Below are positions 1 through 6,018 of a stretch of DNA of 17,781 nt, one piece after another. The notes under the pieces were generated by a model. It searched no databases and was not told where the DNA came from. It saw nothing but the letters and a program-made list of their open reading frames with translations. Numbering within the stretch: the first letter of the stretch is position 1; each line of letters starts with the position of its first letter. This DNA is from an uncultured Clostridia bacterium. Lineage in GTDB: Bacteria; Bacillota; Clostridia; Oscillospirales; Acutalibacteraceae. Location of the stretch: assembly GCA_937912045.1 (NCBI GenBank), contig CALDPI010000101.1, positions 1 to 17,781 on the forward strand. The letters are read 5' to 3'. The position numbers and the translations under genes are program-made.

Positions 1-1449
1 ATAAATGTTGATGTATATCCCGATGGTTGTTGTCAAAGAGATGTGTATATTTGCGGTAGCGATGAAGAAATTTATATTCCGCCGTTTACATATCACGGAT
101 TTCGTTATTGCTATGTTTACGGTATTACACCTGAGCAGGCAACCGAAGACCTTTTGGAATATATTGTTTTACATAACGATGTTAAGGTAAAGGCGGAATT
201 TTCCTGTTCGGATGAGGTTTCAAATCAAATTTTTGCCGCTTGCCGCCGCAGCGATGAATCTAATTTGGTTAATATAATAACAGATTGTCCAGGGCGTGAG
301 AAGAACGGTTGGACGGGGGACGCGGCGGTTTCTGCTGACCACTATATGTTCAATTTAGGGGCCGAAAATTGTATTAAGGATTGGCTACATTGTGTACGAA
401 ATGCCCAATCTTCAAACGGAAATTTACCAACCGTTGTACCCTCTACTTTAGGTGCGGACAAATGTCCTGTGTGGGACAGCGTTTTGTTCTTTGCGCCGTT
501 TGCTGTTTATCAATATACGGGCGACACAGATGTAATTGAGGAAAATGCTGACAGTATGATGAAAAATCTGCGTTATTATATGGATATGCGGGATGAAAGA
601 GGAATTGTGGAAAGTGGTATGGGTGATTGGCTGCCGGTTGATGAGGCGGCGGGCGTATATCATTCACCGCTTGGCTTTTGTTGTTCGGTTATTTTAATGG
701 AAGTGTGCCGTATGGGCGAAATAATGCTTCGTAAGATAGGTCGCGAAGCGGATGCCGATTATTGTGCTGAAAGTTATGCGCTTCTGAAAACAGCCATCCG
801 TGAGGAGTACAACGACAAGGGTGTTATCACTGCCGGCAAAACTAAAAAGTATCGGCAAAACACCTACCGCATCTGTCAAACCTCGCAGGCGTTGGGCTTG
901 TATGCCAATATTTTTGATGAAGAAGAGAAAGAAAAAGCGTTGCAATGTCTTGTCACATGCATCAAGGAGAAAGGCGATAGTTTTGATTGTGGTTTTCTTG
1001 GGATGCGCACCATTTTCCACGTCCTTGCCGAGCACGGATTTGCAGACCTTGCGTACCATATGATTACAAAACCGACACACCCTTCTTATGCGAATATGAT
1101 ATACCGTGGGGAAACAACCGTTTGGGAGCGATTTAGCGCTCCCGGAAAGCGAATTGGCTCTCACAACCATCATTTTATGGCTGATGTTTCTGCGTGGTAT
1201 CTCCGTCATATTGTGGGGATTTCTGTTAATCCTTTTTGTAACGACCCTGATTTTGTAATTATTCAACCGAAATTTATCAAGTCGCTTGAATTTGCCAAAG
1301 GAAGTTATATAACACCGAACGGAAAAGTTGCAGTAGAATGGAAACAAATTGACAAGAAAATTTATTTAACTGTACATACAGAGGGTTTGGCAAAGTTTTC
1401 ACTTGGAAAAGGTGTTAAAGATTTGTGTGAAAGCATTGAAATAATGTGA
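1..1449 (+). CDS. Alpha-L-rhamnosidase, GH78, C-terminal part (5' end outside window)
   Basis: The frame is open from base 1, so the first ATG (43) is internal and the gene begins upstream. It hydrolyses terminal alpha-L-rhamnose from plant or microbial glycans. Counting from the first codon, the family stretch FTYHGFRY is at about residues 26-33. The catalytic loop DCPGREKNGWTGD starts at residue 95 and keeps the Asp, Glu (100) and Asp (107) that line the GH78 active site with the family spacing. A second catalytic Glu lies in TTVWER (residue 376). The (alpha/alpha)6 barrel is followed by a C-terminal beta domain ending near residue 482. The N-terminal beta domains are missing, so a signal peptide cannot be judged. 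The gene is AT-rich in its third positions compared with the genes from 1700 onward. Family assignment is firm; substrate linkage is not known. Confidence 0.93.
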   Translation: MNVDVYPDGCCQRDVYICGSDEEIYIPPFTYHGFRYCYVYGITPEQATEDLLEYIVLHNDVKVKAEFSCSDEVSNQIFAACRRSDESNLVNIITDCPGREKNGWTGDAAVSADHYMFNLGAENCIKDWLHCVRNAQSSNGNLPTVVPSTLGADKCPVWDSVLFFAPFAVYQYTGDTDVIEENADSMMKNLRYYMDMRDERGIVESGMGDWLPVDEAAGVYHSPLGFCCSVILMEVCRMGEIMLRKIGREADADYCAESYALLKTAIREEYNDKGVITAGKTKKYRQNTYRICQTSQALGLYANIFDEEEKEKALQCLVTCIKEKGDSFDCGFLGMRTIFHVLAEHGFADLAYHMITKPTHPSYANMIYRGETTVWERFSAPGKRIGSHNHHFMADVSAWYLRHIVGISVNPFCNDPDFVIIQPKFIKSLEFAKGSYITPNGKVAVEWKQIDKKIYLTVHTEGLAKFSLGKGVKDLCESIEIM

Positions 1450-1654
1450 GATACAAAGAAGATTTAATGTGAAATTATTAAATTTATAATTTTGCACCCA
1501 AACAGCGAATGTTTAATTTGTAACCAATGTAGAAATTAAATAATATCAAATCAAATCTATGGAGTCTAAAATGGAGATGATACTATGACCCGTATTAACA
1601 TCGGCATAAAGTATCAGGTTATGTATCTTGAGCGTAACTGACGGGATAATTTCC
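1450..1654. other. AT-rich intergenic stretch with a weak AT-only hairpin
   Basis: No long gene is visible. Bases 1472-1492 form an inverted repeat AAATTAT / ATAATTT with a 7-nt loop and TTTT beyond it, which could be a very weak terminator for the rhamnosidase. The only translatable object with a Shine-Dalgarno is the 18-codon frame at 1585. Composition changes from AT-rich to GC-richer near 1600-1700. Confidence 0.4.
1585..1641 (+). CDS. Possible 18-aa small ORF or gene remnant
   Basis: ATG at 1585 is preceded by GGAG (1573-1576) at a normal 8-nt spacing and reads MTRINIGIKYQVMYLERN, then TGA. The first residues resemble the start of T4 DenV-type pyrimidine-dimer glycosylases (which begin MTRIN), but nothing further matches, so it may be a broken 5' end of such a gene. 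It may equally be chance or a leader peptide. No function is claimed. Confidence 0.2.
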   Translation: MTRINIGIKYQVMYLERN

Positions 1655-1683
1655 TTGCCTGTGCGTTTTTACTGTGATATACT
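1655..1683 (+). promoter_or_regulatory. Sigma-A-like promoter for the SGNH hydrolase gene
   Basis: TTGCCT (1655-1660), 17-bp spacer, TATACT (1678-1683), with TG one base upstream of the -10 (extended -10). Predicted transcription start is near 1690, giving a leader of only about 10 nt that begins with the Shine-Dalgarno GGTG. Confidence 0.6.
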
Positions 1684-1699
1684 GAAATAGGTGATACAA

Positions 1700-2317
1700 A
1701 TGAGTGATTTTACATACGAAAGAGAAGAAAATAACAATCCCCTTGAAACGTACGAGTGGGATAATGTCTGGTGGGAGCACGCCACCACAAAGGGCGTGCC
1801 GCGCGCGCTGTACATCGGCGATTCGATTTCCTGCGCCACCCGTCGTGTGGCAACGGAAGAGGCGGCAGAAAAAATCTTTTTTGACGGCTTCGGCACCTCA
1901 AAGGCGCTGGACAACCCATATTTTACAGAGTCCTTGCATACCTTTGCAGCCCAACAGGGCGAAAGGGCGGTTGTGCTTTTTAACAACGGCCTGCATGGCT
2001 GGCATCTTGCGGATGAGAGCGAATATGCCGCTGCATATGAAAAAATGCTTTCCTTTTTGCTTGATGAGTTTAAGGGAACACCGCTTGTCTTGCTGTTCAC
2101 CACCCACGTTAAAGATGCAGAGCGCGACGCGCGTGTGTGCGAAAGAAACCGCGTTGTTCGTGCGCTGGCAGAAAAATATAATCTGCCCACGGTCGATTTA
2201 TATTCACTCACCAAGGCAAATAGCGAAAAGCTCTCTGCCGACGGCGTTCATCTGACCGACGAGGGCTATAAGCTTTTGGCAAGAGAAATTGTTAAAAACG
2301 TAAAAGATATAATATAA
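1700..2317 (+). CDS. SGNH/GDSL-family hydrolase (esterase-like)
   Basis: A 205-aa protein with the SGNH hydrolase blocks. Block I is YIGDSIS with nucleophile Ser42. An oxyanion Asn/Gly region is NNGLHGWH at about 95-102. Block V is DGVHLTDEGY with Asp181 and His184 as the rest of the triad. The family deacylates carbohydrates or lipids, and members near glycosidases are often carbohydrate acetyl-esterases. There is no signal peptide, so it should act in the cytoplasm on imported oligosaccharides. ATG 1700 is preferred to the in-frame GTG at 1691, because AGGTG (1689-1693) lies 6 nt before it and would overlap the GTG. Its stop is 9 nt before the CBM9-like gene, so the two are co-transcribed. 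Family is firm; the ester cleaved is unknown. Confidence 0.85.
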   Translation: MSDFTYEREENNNPLETYEWDNVWWEHATTKGVPRALYIGDSISCATRRVATEEAAEKIFFDGFGTSKALDNPYFTESLHTFAAQQGERAVVLFNNGLHGWHLADESEYAAAYEKMLSFLLDEFKGTPLVLLFTTHVKDAERDARVCERNRVVRALAEKYNLPTVDLYSLTKANSEKLSADGVHLTDEGYKLLAREIVKNVKDII

Positions 2318-2326
2318 GAGGTTATA

Positions 2327-2872
2327 ATGATACATAATTTAAAAAACTGTGTTGAAGGAACAGCTGCTTTTTATAAAACAACGCTGCAAATTTCCGAGCG
2401 CGACGGACGTCTTCATTTTCGCTTTGTGGCTGATACCTCAGAGTGCTTTTGCCCCTATAGCGAATATAACGACGCCCACTACCTTGGTGACGTGTGTGAG
2501 GTATTCATCGGCTCGCACCCCGAAAAAAAGGAGTATTATGAGTTCGAGATAACGCCCGGCAATAAGCAGTTTTTAGCCCATATTAAGTACTGCGGCGAGG
2601 ACGAGAGCGGAAAACCCATTCTCCACACAACCTATGTGGAGGAAAGCTTTGTGGACAGCACCGTGACCCCCACCGAAAACGGCTACGTTGCCGAATTCAG
2701 CTTTAATAAGGAACGTGTCAAAACAGGCGACGGTGAGCTCTGCTTTAATGCGTATCGCATAGAAACCGACGGGGGAGAGGCTGAAAAGCATCTGTTTTCC
2801 TTGGTGCCGACACTAAAACGGAAATTCCACGTTCCGTCGTGCTTTGTGCCGATTGCGGATTATTTGGATTAA
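2327..2872 (+). CDS. CBM9-like carbohydrate-binding protein
   Basis: A 181-aa stand-alone protein with the pattern of the CBM9/DOMON-like beta-sandwich: LHFRFVADTS at about 29-38, then LGDVCEVFIGS at about 53-63, an acidic YYEFEITPGNK strand, and a YVAEFSF strand near residue 125. In larger enzymes this module binds glycan ends; here it has no catalytic partner, no signal peptide and no membrane anchor. It starts 9 nt after the SGNH hydrolase with AAGAGG as ribosome binding site, so the pair probably acts together on the same intracellular substrate. That shared role is inference. It could also be a sugar-sensing or scaffold protein. Confidence 0.72.
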   Translation: MIHNLKNCVEGTAAFYKTTLQISERDGRLHFRFVADTSECFCPYSEYNDAHYLGDVCEVFIGSHPEKKEYYEFEITPGNKQFLAHIKYCGEDESGKPILHTTYVEESFVDSTVTPTENGYVAEFSFNKERVKTGDGELCFNAYRIETDGGEAEKHLFSLVPTLKRKFHVPSCFVPIADYLD

Positions 2873-2919
2873 ATTTTCACGTTTTGTACCATAATTTAGT
2901 GTAATAGGGAGTGTTAATC

Positions 2920-3438
2920 GTGGATAAGGTGCTTATTATAATAGGACAGGCGCTCGGTATTGTGGCGGTCATTCTGGGCTTTGTAAACTATCAGATGAAG
3001 ACGCGCAAGCAGGTGCTTTATGTCCATATTGCAACGGTCGTTTGCCTGAGTATTCACTATTTTCTCATTGGCGCCTATGTCGGAATGGCACTCAACACCA
3101 TCGCCATAATACGAAATATCGTCTATTACTTCACAGGCAATAACCCAAGGCTTAACAGAATTTGGGCTGCGATATTTGCGGTAATAATGGGCATAGCGGG
3201 CGCACTCTCGTGGGAGGGCTGGTATTCGGTCTTCATCATTGCGGGCCTTGTGATTAATTCATATTGTATGTCCTTCCAAAACCCCAACAACCTGCGCAAG
3301 AGCATTTTGATTTCCTGCCCGATGGCTGTGGTTTATAACTGCTTTGTAATGTCCATCGGCGGCATAATTTACGAATCGGTCGCAATACTGTCTGCGGCAA
3401 TCGGACTTTTAAGATTCAGAAAAAATAAAACGGCATAA
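2920..3438 (+). CDS. ygjV: YgjV-family inner-membrane protein
   Basis: About 172 aa, almost entirely hydrophobic, with roughly five to six membrane segments. It matches the YgjV (Imp-YgjV) family by its N-terminal segment LGIVAVILGFVNYQMKTRKQ, the following short loop and IHYFLIGAYVGMALN, and the charged end RFRKNK. The family has no established biochemical function. GTG 2920 is chosen because AGGGAG (2906-2911) sits 8 nt upstream; an upstream in-frame GTG at 2911 would overlap that site. The 47-nt gap to the CBM9-like gene has no terminator, so read-through from the promoter at 1655 is likely. A perfect bidirectional terminator follows. Confidence 0.78.
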   Translation: MDKVLIIIGQALGIVAVILGFVNYQMKTRKQVLYVHIATVVCLSIHYFLIGAYVGMALNTIAIIRNIVYYFTGNNPRLNRIWAAIFAVIMGIAGALSWEGWYSVFIIAGLVINSYCMSFQNPNNLRKSILISCPMAVVYNCFVMSIGGIIYESVAILSAAIGLLRFRKNKTA

Positions 3439-3439
3439 T

Positions 3440-3472
3440 AAAAAATGAGTTGGCTTTGCCAACTCATTTTTT
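3440..3472. terminator. Bidirectional intrinsic terminator shared by ygjV and the XRE gene
   Basis: A 15-bp perfect stem (3440-3454 with 3458-3472) and a 3-nt loop TTT, flanked by six A on the left and six T on the right, so it works in both directions. The stop codon of the minus-strand regulator (3464-3466) lies inside the stem. Confidence 0.92.
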
Positions 3473-3670
3473 CATTTCAGGATTATCGGTCCGACCGAGT
3501 AAATAGTCAACCGAAATATTAAAGTAATCTGCGATTTTGATAAGCTCGCAAATTCCGGGTTCGCGTTCGCCCGTTTCATAGCGGCTTATCGTGTTTTGGT
3601 TTGTGTTGAGGTCAAGCGCTAATTTCAGCTGGGAAATGCCTTTGGATTTTCTGATTTCTTTCAATCTCAT
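3464..3670 (-). CDS. XRE-family HTH transcriptional regulator (68 aa)
   Basis: A compact 68-residue DNA-binding protein consisting only of a Cro/CI-type helix-turn-helix: RKSKGISQLKLALDLNTNQ (about 7-25), recognition helix around TISRYETGEREPG, and the usual end ISVDYLLGRTDNP. There is no sensor or protease domain, so it should act as a dimeric repressor. The start at 3670 is fixed by AAGGGGTGG on the minus strand, about 4 nt upstream; longer readings of the frame run through the promoter and operators. The gene is divergent from the 97-aa gene at 3799. I see no convincing promoter of its own on the minus strand; it may be weak and under autoregulation. Confidence 0.9.
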   Translation of the reverse strand: MRLKEIRKSKGISQLKLALDLNTNQNTISRYETGEREPGICELIKIADYFNISVDYLLGRTDNPEMKK

Positions 3671-3681
3671 AAAACCACCCC

Positions 3682-3710
3682 TTGACAATATTATCCCACA
3701 TTGGTATAAT
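3682..3710 (+). promoter_or_regulatory. Perfect-consensus sigma-A promoter of the 97-aa gene
   Basis: TTGACA (3682-3687), exactly 17 bp, TATAAT (3705-3710). Both hexamers are exact consensus. Transcription should start near 3717, leaving an 82-nt leader to ATG 3799. Such a strong core normally needs a repressor, and the candidate sites listed next overlap it. Confidence 0.88.
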
Positions 3711-3753
3711 TCTAATATCCCAATTCGGTATGTTTTAGTCGTATCATTATCCC
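3693..3753. promoter_or_regulatory. Candidate XRE operator: two full sites plus a half-site
   Basis: ATCCC-N5-GGTAT occurs twice, at 3693-3707 and 3717-3731, centres 24 bp apart. A third ATCCC half-site is at 3749-3753. The first full site lies between the -35 and -10 of the consensus promoter and the second on its start site. Binding there would block the plus-strand promoter and the path of any minus-strand promoter. The XRE product at 3464-3670 is the obvious ligand, by position only. Confidence 0.65.
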
Positions 3754-3798
3754 AAATAGCACGGACTTTTTGTTTTATGATAATAAGGGGCGATTCTA

Positions 3799-4092
3799 AT
3801 GTTTTCAAGGCTTTTGTGGTTTACGCAAAGCGAGTGGGAAAGAATTTATAATTTTTTCATTGCAACGAGAGAGGTTTATGACTTCTGCCATTCAAACAGC
3901 GAGGAATATAAACTCTTCATTGATAATATATCAAAAGAGCGCCGCGCTCGAATAATGGACGAGCATAAAAACAACAAAGGCTACACCGTTGATTACATTG
4001 TGCTTAAACGGGTAGTGGCAAGTAAGGAGTTTAAACTGCTCTTTTCCTGTTTGGATGATATTTTAAAAATAAATGGAGTAAAATGGGAATAA
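3799..4092 (+). CDS. Hypothetical protein, 97 aa, divergent from the XRE regulator
   Basis: I do not recognise this protein. It begins with an aromatic stretch (MFSRLLWFTQSEWERIYNFF), then charged, helix-prone sequence with a cluster of basic and acidic residues at about 47-60 (KERRARIMDEHKNN), and a C-terminal helix ending in NGVKWE. There is no signal peptide and no clear membrane segment. AAGGGG (3785-3790) 8 nt upstream fixes ATG 3799. It has a perfect promoter overlapped by repressor-like sites and is followed by 62 nt to the MBL gene, which has its own promoter. A tightly repressed small protein beside an XRE gene resembles toxin, phage-remnant or stress modules, but no such identity can be claimed from sequence. 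Confidence 0.7.
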   Translation: MFSRLLWFTQSEWERIYNFFIATREVYDFCHSNSEEYKLFIDNISKERRARIMDEHKNNKGYTVDYIVLKRVVASKEFKLLFSCLDDILKINGVKWE

Positions 4093-4109
4093 ATCTTCAA
4101 ATATGGTAA

Positions 4110-4138
4110 TTGAAATCACCCGTATCATAAACTATAAT
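4110..4138 (+). promoter_or_regulatory. Strong promoter of the MBL-fold hydrolase gene
   Basis: TTGAAA (4110-4115), 17-bp spacer, TATAAT (4133-4138). The predicted start is near 4145, so the mRNA begins about 10 nt before ATG 4155, with GGGTGA as its first bases. The core is nearly consensus and therefore likely controlled by the inverted repeat that spans it. Confidence 0.8.
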
Positions 4139-4151
4139 GATATAGGGTGAT
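4115..4151. repeat. Interrupted inverted repeat across the MBL promoter (candidate operator)
   Basis: Left arm ATCACCC (4115-4121), GT, ATCAT (4124-4128); right arm ATGAT (4137-4141), ATA, GGGTGAT (4145-4151); 8-bp centre containing most of the -10. Twelve base pairs match. Because only the right arm would be transcribed from the promoter at 4110, it is best read as a DNA operator. If a longer transcript enters from upstream, the same arms would hide the ribosome binding site. Confidence 0.6.
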
Positions 4152-4154
4152 TTT

Positions 4155-4901
4155 ATGTTTGAAAGAAGAAAAATAGGAAACGCGTGGGAGGGCAGGATAG
4201 AGCCCTTTCATATAATCGGCAACACATATTTTGTCGGTACGTTTCAGGCTTCCGCACACCTGATTGATACGGGCGACGGACTGATTTTAATCGATACAGG
4301 CTATGAGAATACACTTTATCTTGTCATCCGTTCAATTTACGAGCTCGGCTTTAACCCTAAGGATATAAAATACATAGTAAATACCCATTGGCATTGGGAC
4401 CACACCGAAGCCACCGCAGCCGTAGCAGAGCTGTCGGGCGCCAAAACCCTGATTGGCAGGGAGGATGCAGAAAAGGCCAAGGCATATTTTAATCCCGATA
4501 TTTTAATAAGCGATGGCGACAAGCTTTGCCTCGGCAATACGGAAATTACCTTTATGGAAACTCCGGGTCATACCAAGGGTACGGTGTCGTTTTTTTACGA
4601 AACAGAGGAAAACGGCAAAGCCTACCGTGTTGGAATGTTTGGCGGTGCAGGTGCAAATACGCTTGTAAAGGATAAGTTTGATTATGACGGCTGCCGTGAG
4701 GGCTACCGCGCATCCTTAAACCGTCTGCGCGCAGAAAAGGTTGACGTATTTATCGGCAATCACACCTGGAATAACAATACCGCTGTCAACGCAGAGCTTC
4801 TCAGAAAAACGGGTGAAAACAGGTTTATAAACAGCGCCCTCTGGGGCGAGTTTTTGGACTTTTGTGAAAAAAGACTCGACAGTGTAATAGCAGAAGATTA
4901 G
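4155..4901 (+). CDS. Metallo-beta-lactamase-fold hydrolase with a B3-like dizinc site
   Basis: A 248-aa cytoplasmic MBL-fold protein. The metal motif THWHWDHTE gives His78, His80, Asp82 and His83. His139 is in ETPGHTKG and His203 in GNHTWNNN. This set matches the ligand pattern of subclass B3 enzymes and relatives, in which His replaces the bridging Asp found in many other MBL hydrolases. There is no signal peptide, so it is unlikely to be a secreted antibiotic-hydrolysing enzyme; a lactonase, esterase or other intracellular hydrolase is more likely. The gene is monocistronic: its own promoter at 4110, GGGTGA ribosome binding site, and a terminator 3 nt after the stop. Fold is firm; substrate unknown. 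Confidence 0.88.
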   Translation: MFERRKIGNAWEGRIEPFHIIGNTYFVGTFQASAHLIDTGDGLILIDTGYENTLYLVIRSIYELGFNPKDIKYIVNTHWHWDHTEATAAVAELSGAKTLIGREDAEKAKAYFNPDILISDGDKLCLGNTEITFMETPGHTKGTVSFFYETEENGKAYRVGMFGGAGANTLVKDKFDYDGCREGYRASLNRLRAEKVDVFIGNHTWNNNTAVNAELLRKTGENRFINSALWGEFLDFCEKRLDSVIAED

Positions 4902-4904
4902 TTT

Positions 4905-4938
4905 AAAAACAGACTGTTCAAAAAGCAGTCTGTTTTTT
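4905..4938 (+). terminator. Intrinsic terminator of the MBL gene
   Basis: Stem AAACAGACTG pairing with CAGTCTGTTT, 9-nt loop (4917-4925), and a run of T to 4938. The A-run on the 5' side makes it partly effective for the opposite strand too. Confidence 0.88.
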
Positions 4939-4977
4939 AAATCGTAAAAAAATCCATATTTTCCGTTAAACTATCTA

Positions 4978-5005
4978 TTTACTTTAAAGGGTGAATTGAT
5001 ATAAT
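4978..5005 (+). promoter_or_regulatory. Candidate promoter of the NagB-like operon
   Basis: TTTACT (4978-4983), 16-bp spacer, TATAAT (5000-5005). The -10 is perfect and the -35 weak, as expected for an inducible operon. The leader to ATG 5042 is about 30 nt and contains AAGGAG. Confidence 0.5.
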
Positions 5006-5041
5006 AATAGTGTAAAAATAAGTTTACAAGGAGCAATAATT

Positions 5042-6013
5042 ATGGCACTTTATGATGAGTTTCGTTTTAAACCTGCACCGTGGCTTCCCCACAGCGATTT
5101 ACCGCTTGAAGAGCTGGAACGCGTGCGCAATATAAAGCGCGAGGATATGGAATATACAAATGAGAACGGTTTTTCCGTTAAGGTTGTGCTTAACCCTACA
5201 CTTCATATGGTGCAGGATATGTTCTACCGCATTTTAATGTCGGATAAGGAGGACAAACCTTTCACAATGATTTGTCCAAACCAGTGGCCCGATGCATATT
5301 CCGCCGTTGCTAATATGATTAATAAGTTCAACGTTTCCTGCCGCAACGTTCACGCCTTTGCAATGGACGAGTGGGCAGACGAGGACGGCAACGTTGCACC
5401 GCTCACATACGGCGCAGGCCTCGGCTATTCTTTTATGAACCATTTCTATGCCAGAATCCGCGAGGACTTGCGTCCTCCCGTTGACCATTGGCATGTTCAC
5501 ACCAACGAAAACAAGGGCGAGGGGGTATATTCTTCAATAATTGAAGAGGTTGGTAACGGTGGAGCTGACATTGTCTATACAGCAACAGGCTGGCCGGGAC
5601 ACACCGCATTTATCGACCCCAGAACAGAGGAGTTCAAGGCAGACTCACTCGAAGAGTTCTGCAAGCTCGGCTCGAGAATCGTCACCACCACTCCACTCAC
5701 CATCTGCGAAAACTCGCTCTTCAGCCCTATGGGCAGCTCGGGTGACGTTTGGGCGGTGCCGTATAAATCTGCAACCATCGGCCCGCGCGATATTGTCAAC
5801 GCACGCGAGCGCTTTGAAATGCATAATCTTATGCTTAACGATTCGGGTCAGACCTGGCAGAGAATGGTTTCTCGCCTTGAGCTTTACGGACCGATTTCAA
5901 TGGAATGCCCTGCATCAATTCTCCGCTTAGGTAAGGGCACCTGCTACGTGTCAGAGGCAATCGCAAAGCCCTTTGCAAGCTGGCACTGCGGAATAGAAGA
6001 TAAGGATATATAA
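5042..6013 (+). CDS. NagB-like sugar-phosphate isomerase/deaminase (divergent)
   Basis: A 323-aa member of the NagB/RpiA/PGI-like superfamily, related to glucosamine-6-phosphate deaminase, which turns GlcN-6-P into Fru-6-P and ammonia. The conserved FAMDEW contains Asp109, the counterpart of the enediol-forming Asp72 of NagB. The loop ATGWPGHTAFIDP keeps the catalytic His (187), but the Asp two residues before it in NagB (GNDGH) is Pro185 here. The protein is about 55 residues longer than NagB, including an N-terminal extension of about 40. AAGGAG precedes ATG 5042, and the next gene starts 5 nt after the stop. Pairing with the NagA-like gene supports an amino-sugar role, but the altered loop suggests a different substrate or only isomerisation. 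Confidence 0.8.
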   Translation: MALYDEFRFKPAPWLPHSDLPLEELERVRNIKREDMEYTNENGFSVKVVLNPTLHMVQDMFYRILMSDKEDKPFTMICPNQWPDAYSAVANMINKFNVSCRNVHAFAMDEWADEDGNVAPLTYGAGLGYSFMNHFYARIREDLRPPVDHWHVHTNENKGEGVYSSIIEEVGNGGADIVYTATGWPGHTAFIDPRTEEFKADSLEEFCKLGSRIVTTTPLTICENSLFSPMGSSGDVWAVPYKSATIGPRDIVNARERFEMHNLMLNDSGQTWQRMVSRLELYGPISMECPASILRLGKGTCYVSEAIAKPFASWHCGIEDKDI

Positions 6014-6018
6014 AAATT

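Noticed and set aside
694..1347. Long minus-strand open frame (217 codons) opposite the rhamnosidase
   Set aside because: It lies wholly inside the GH78 gene, shows no family pattern, and has no ribosome binding site; it is a shadow of the real coding strand.
3671..3808. N-terminal extension of the XRE protein to a start at 3808
   Set aside because: The extension would translate through the promoter and operator region, and the internal ATG at 3670 has a strong Shine-Dalgarno and begins exactly at the HTH domain.
3591..3851. Plus-strand open frame across the XRE gene and its promoter
   Set aside because: It overlaps the well-supported XRE gene on the other strand and the operators, and lacks a ribosome binding site. 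The 97-aa frame at 3799 has a good one.
4155..4901. MBL gene as an antibiotic-resistance beta-lactamase
   Set aside because: No signal peptide is visible and the fold is shared by many hydrolases; metal ligands alone do not show beta-lactam hydrolysis.
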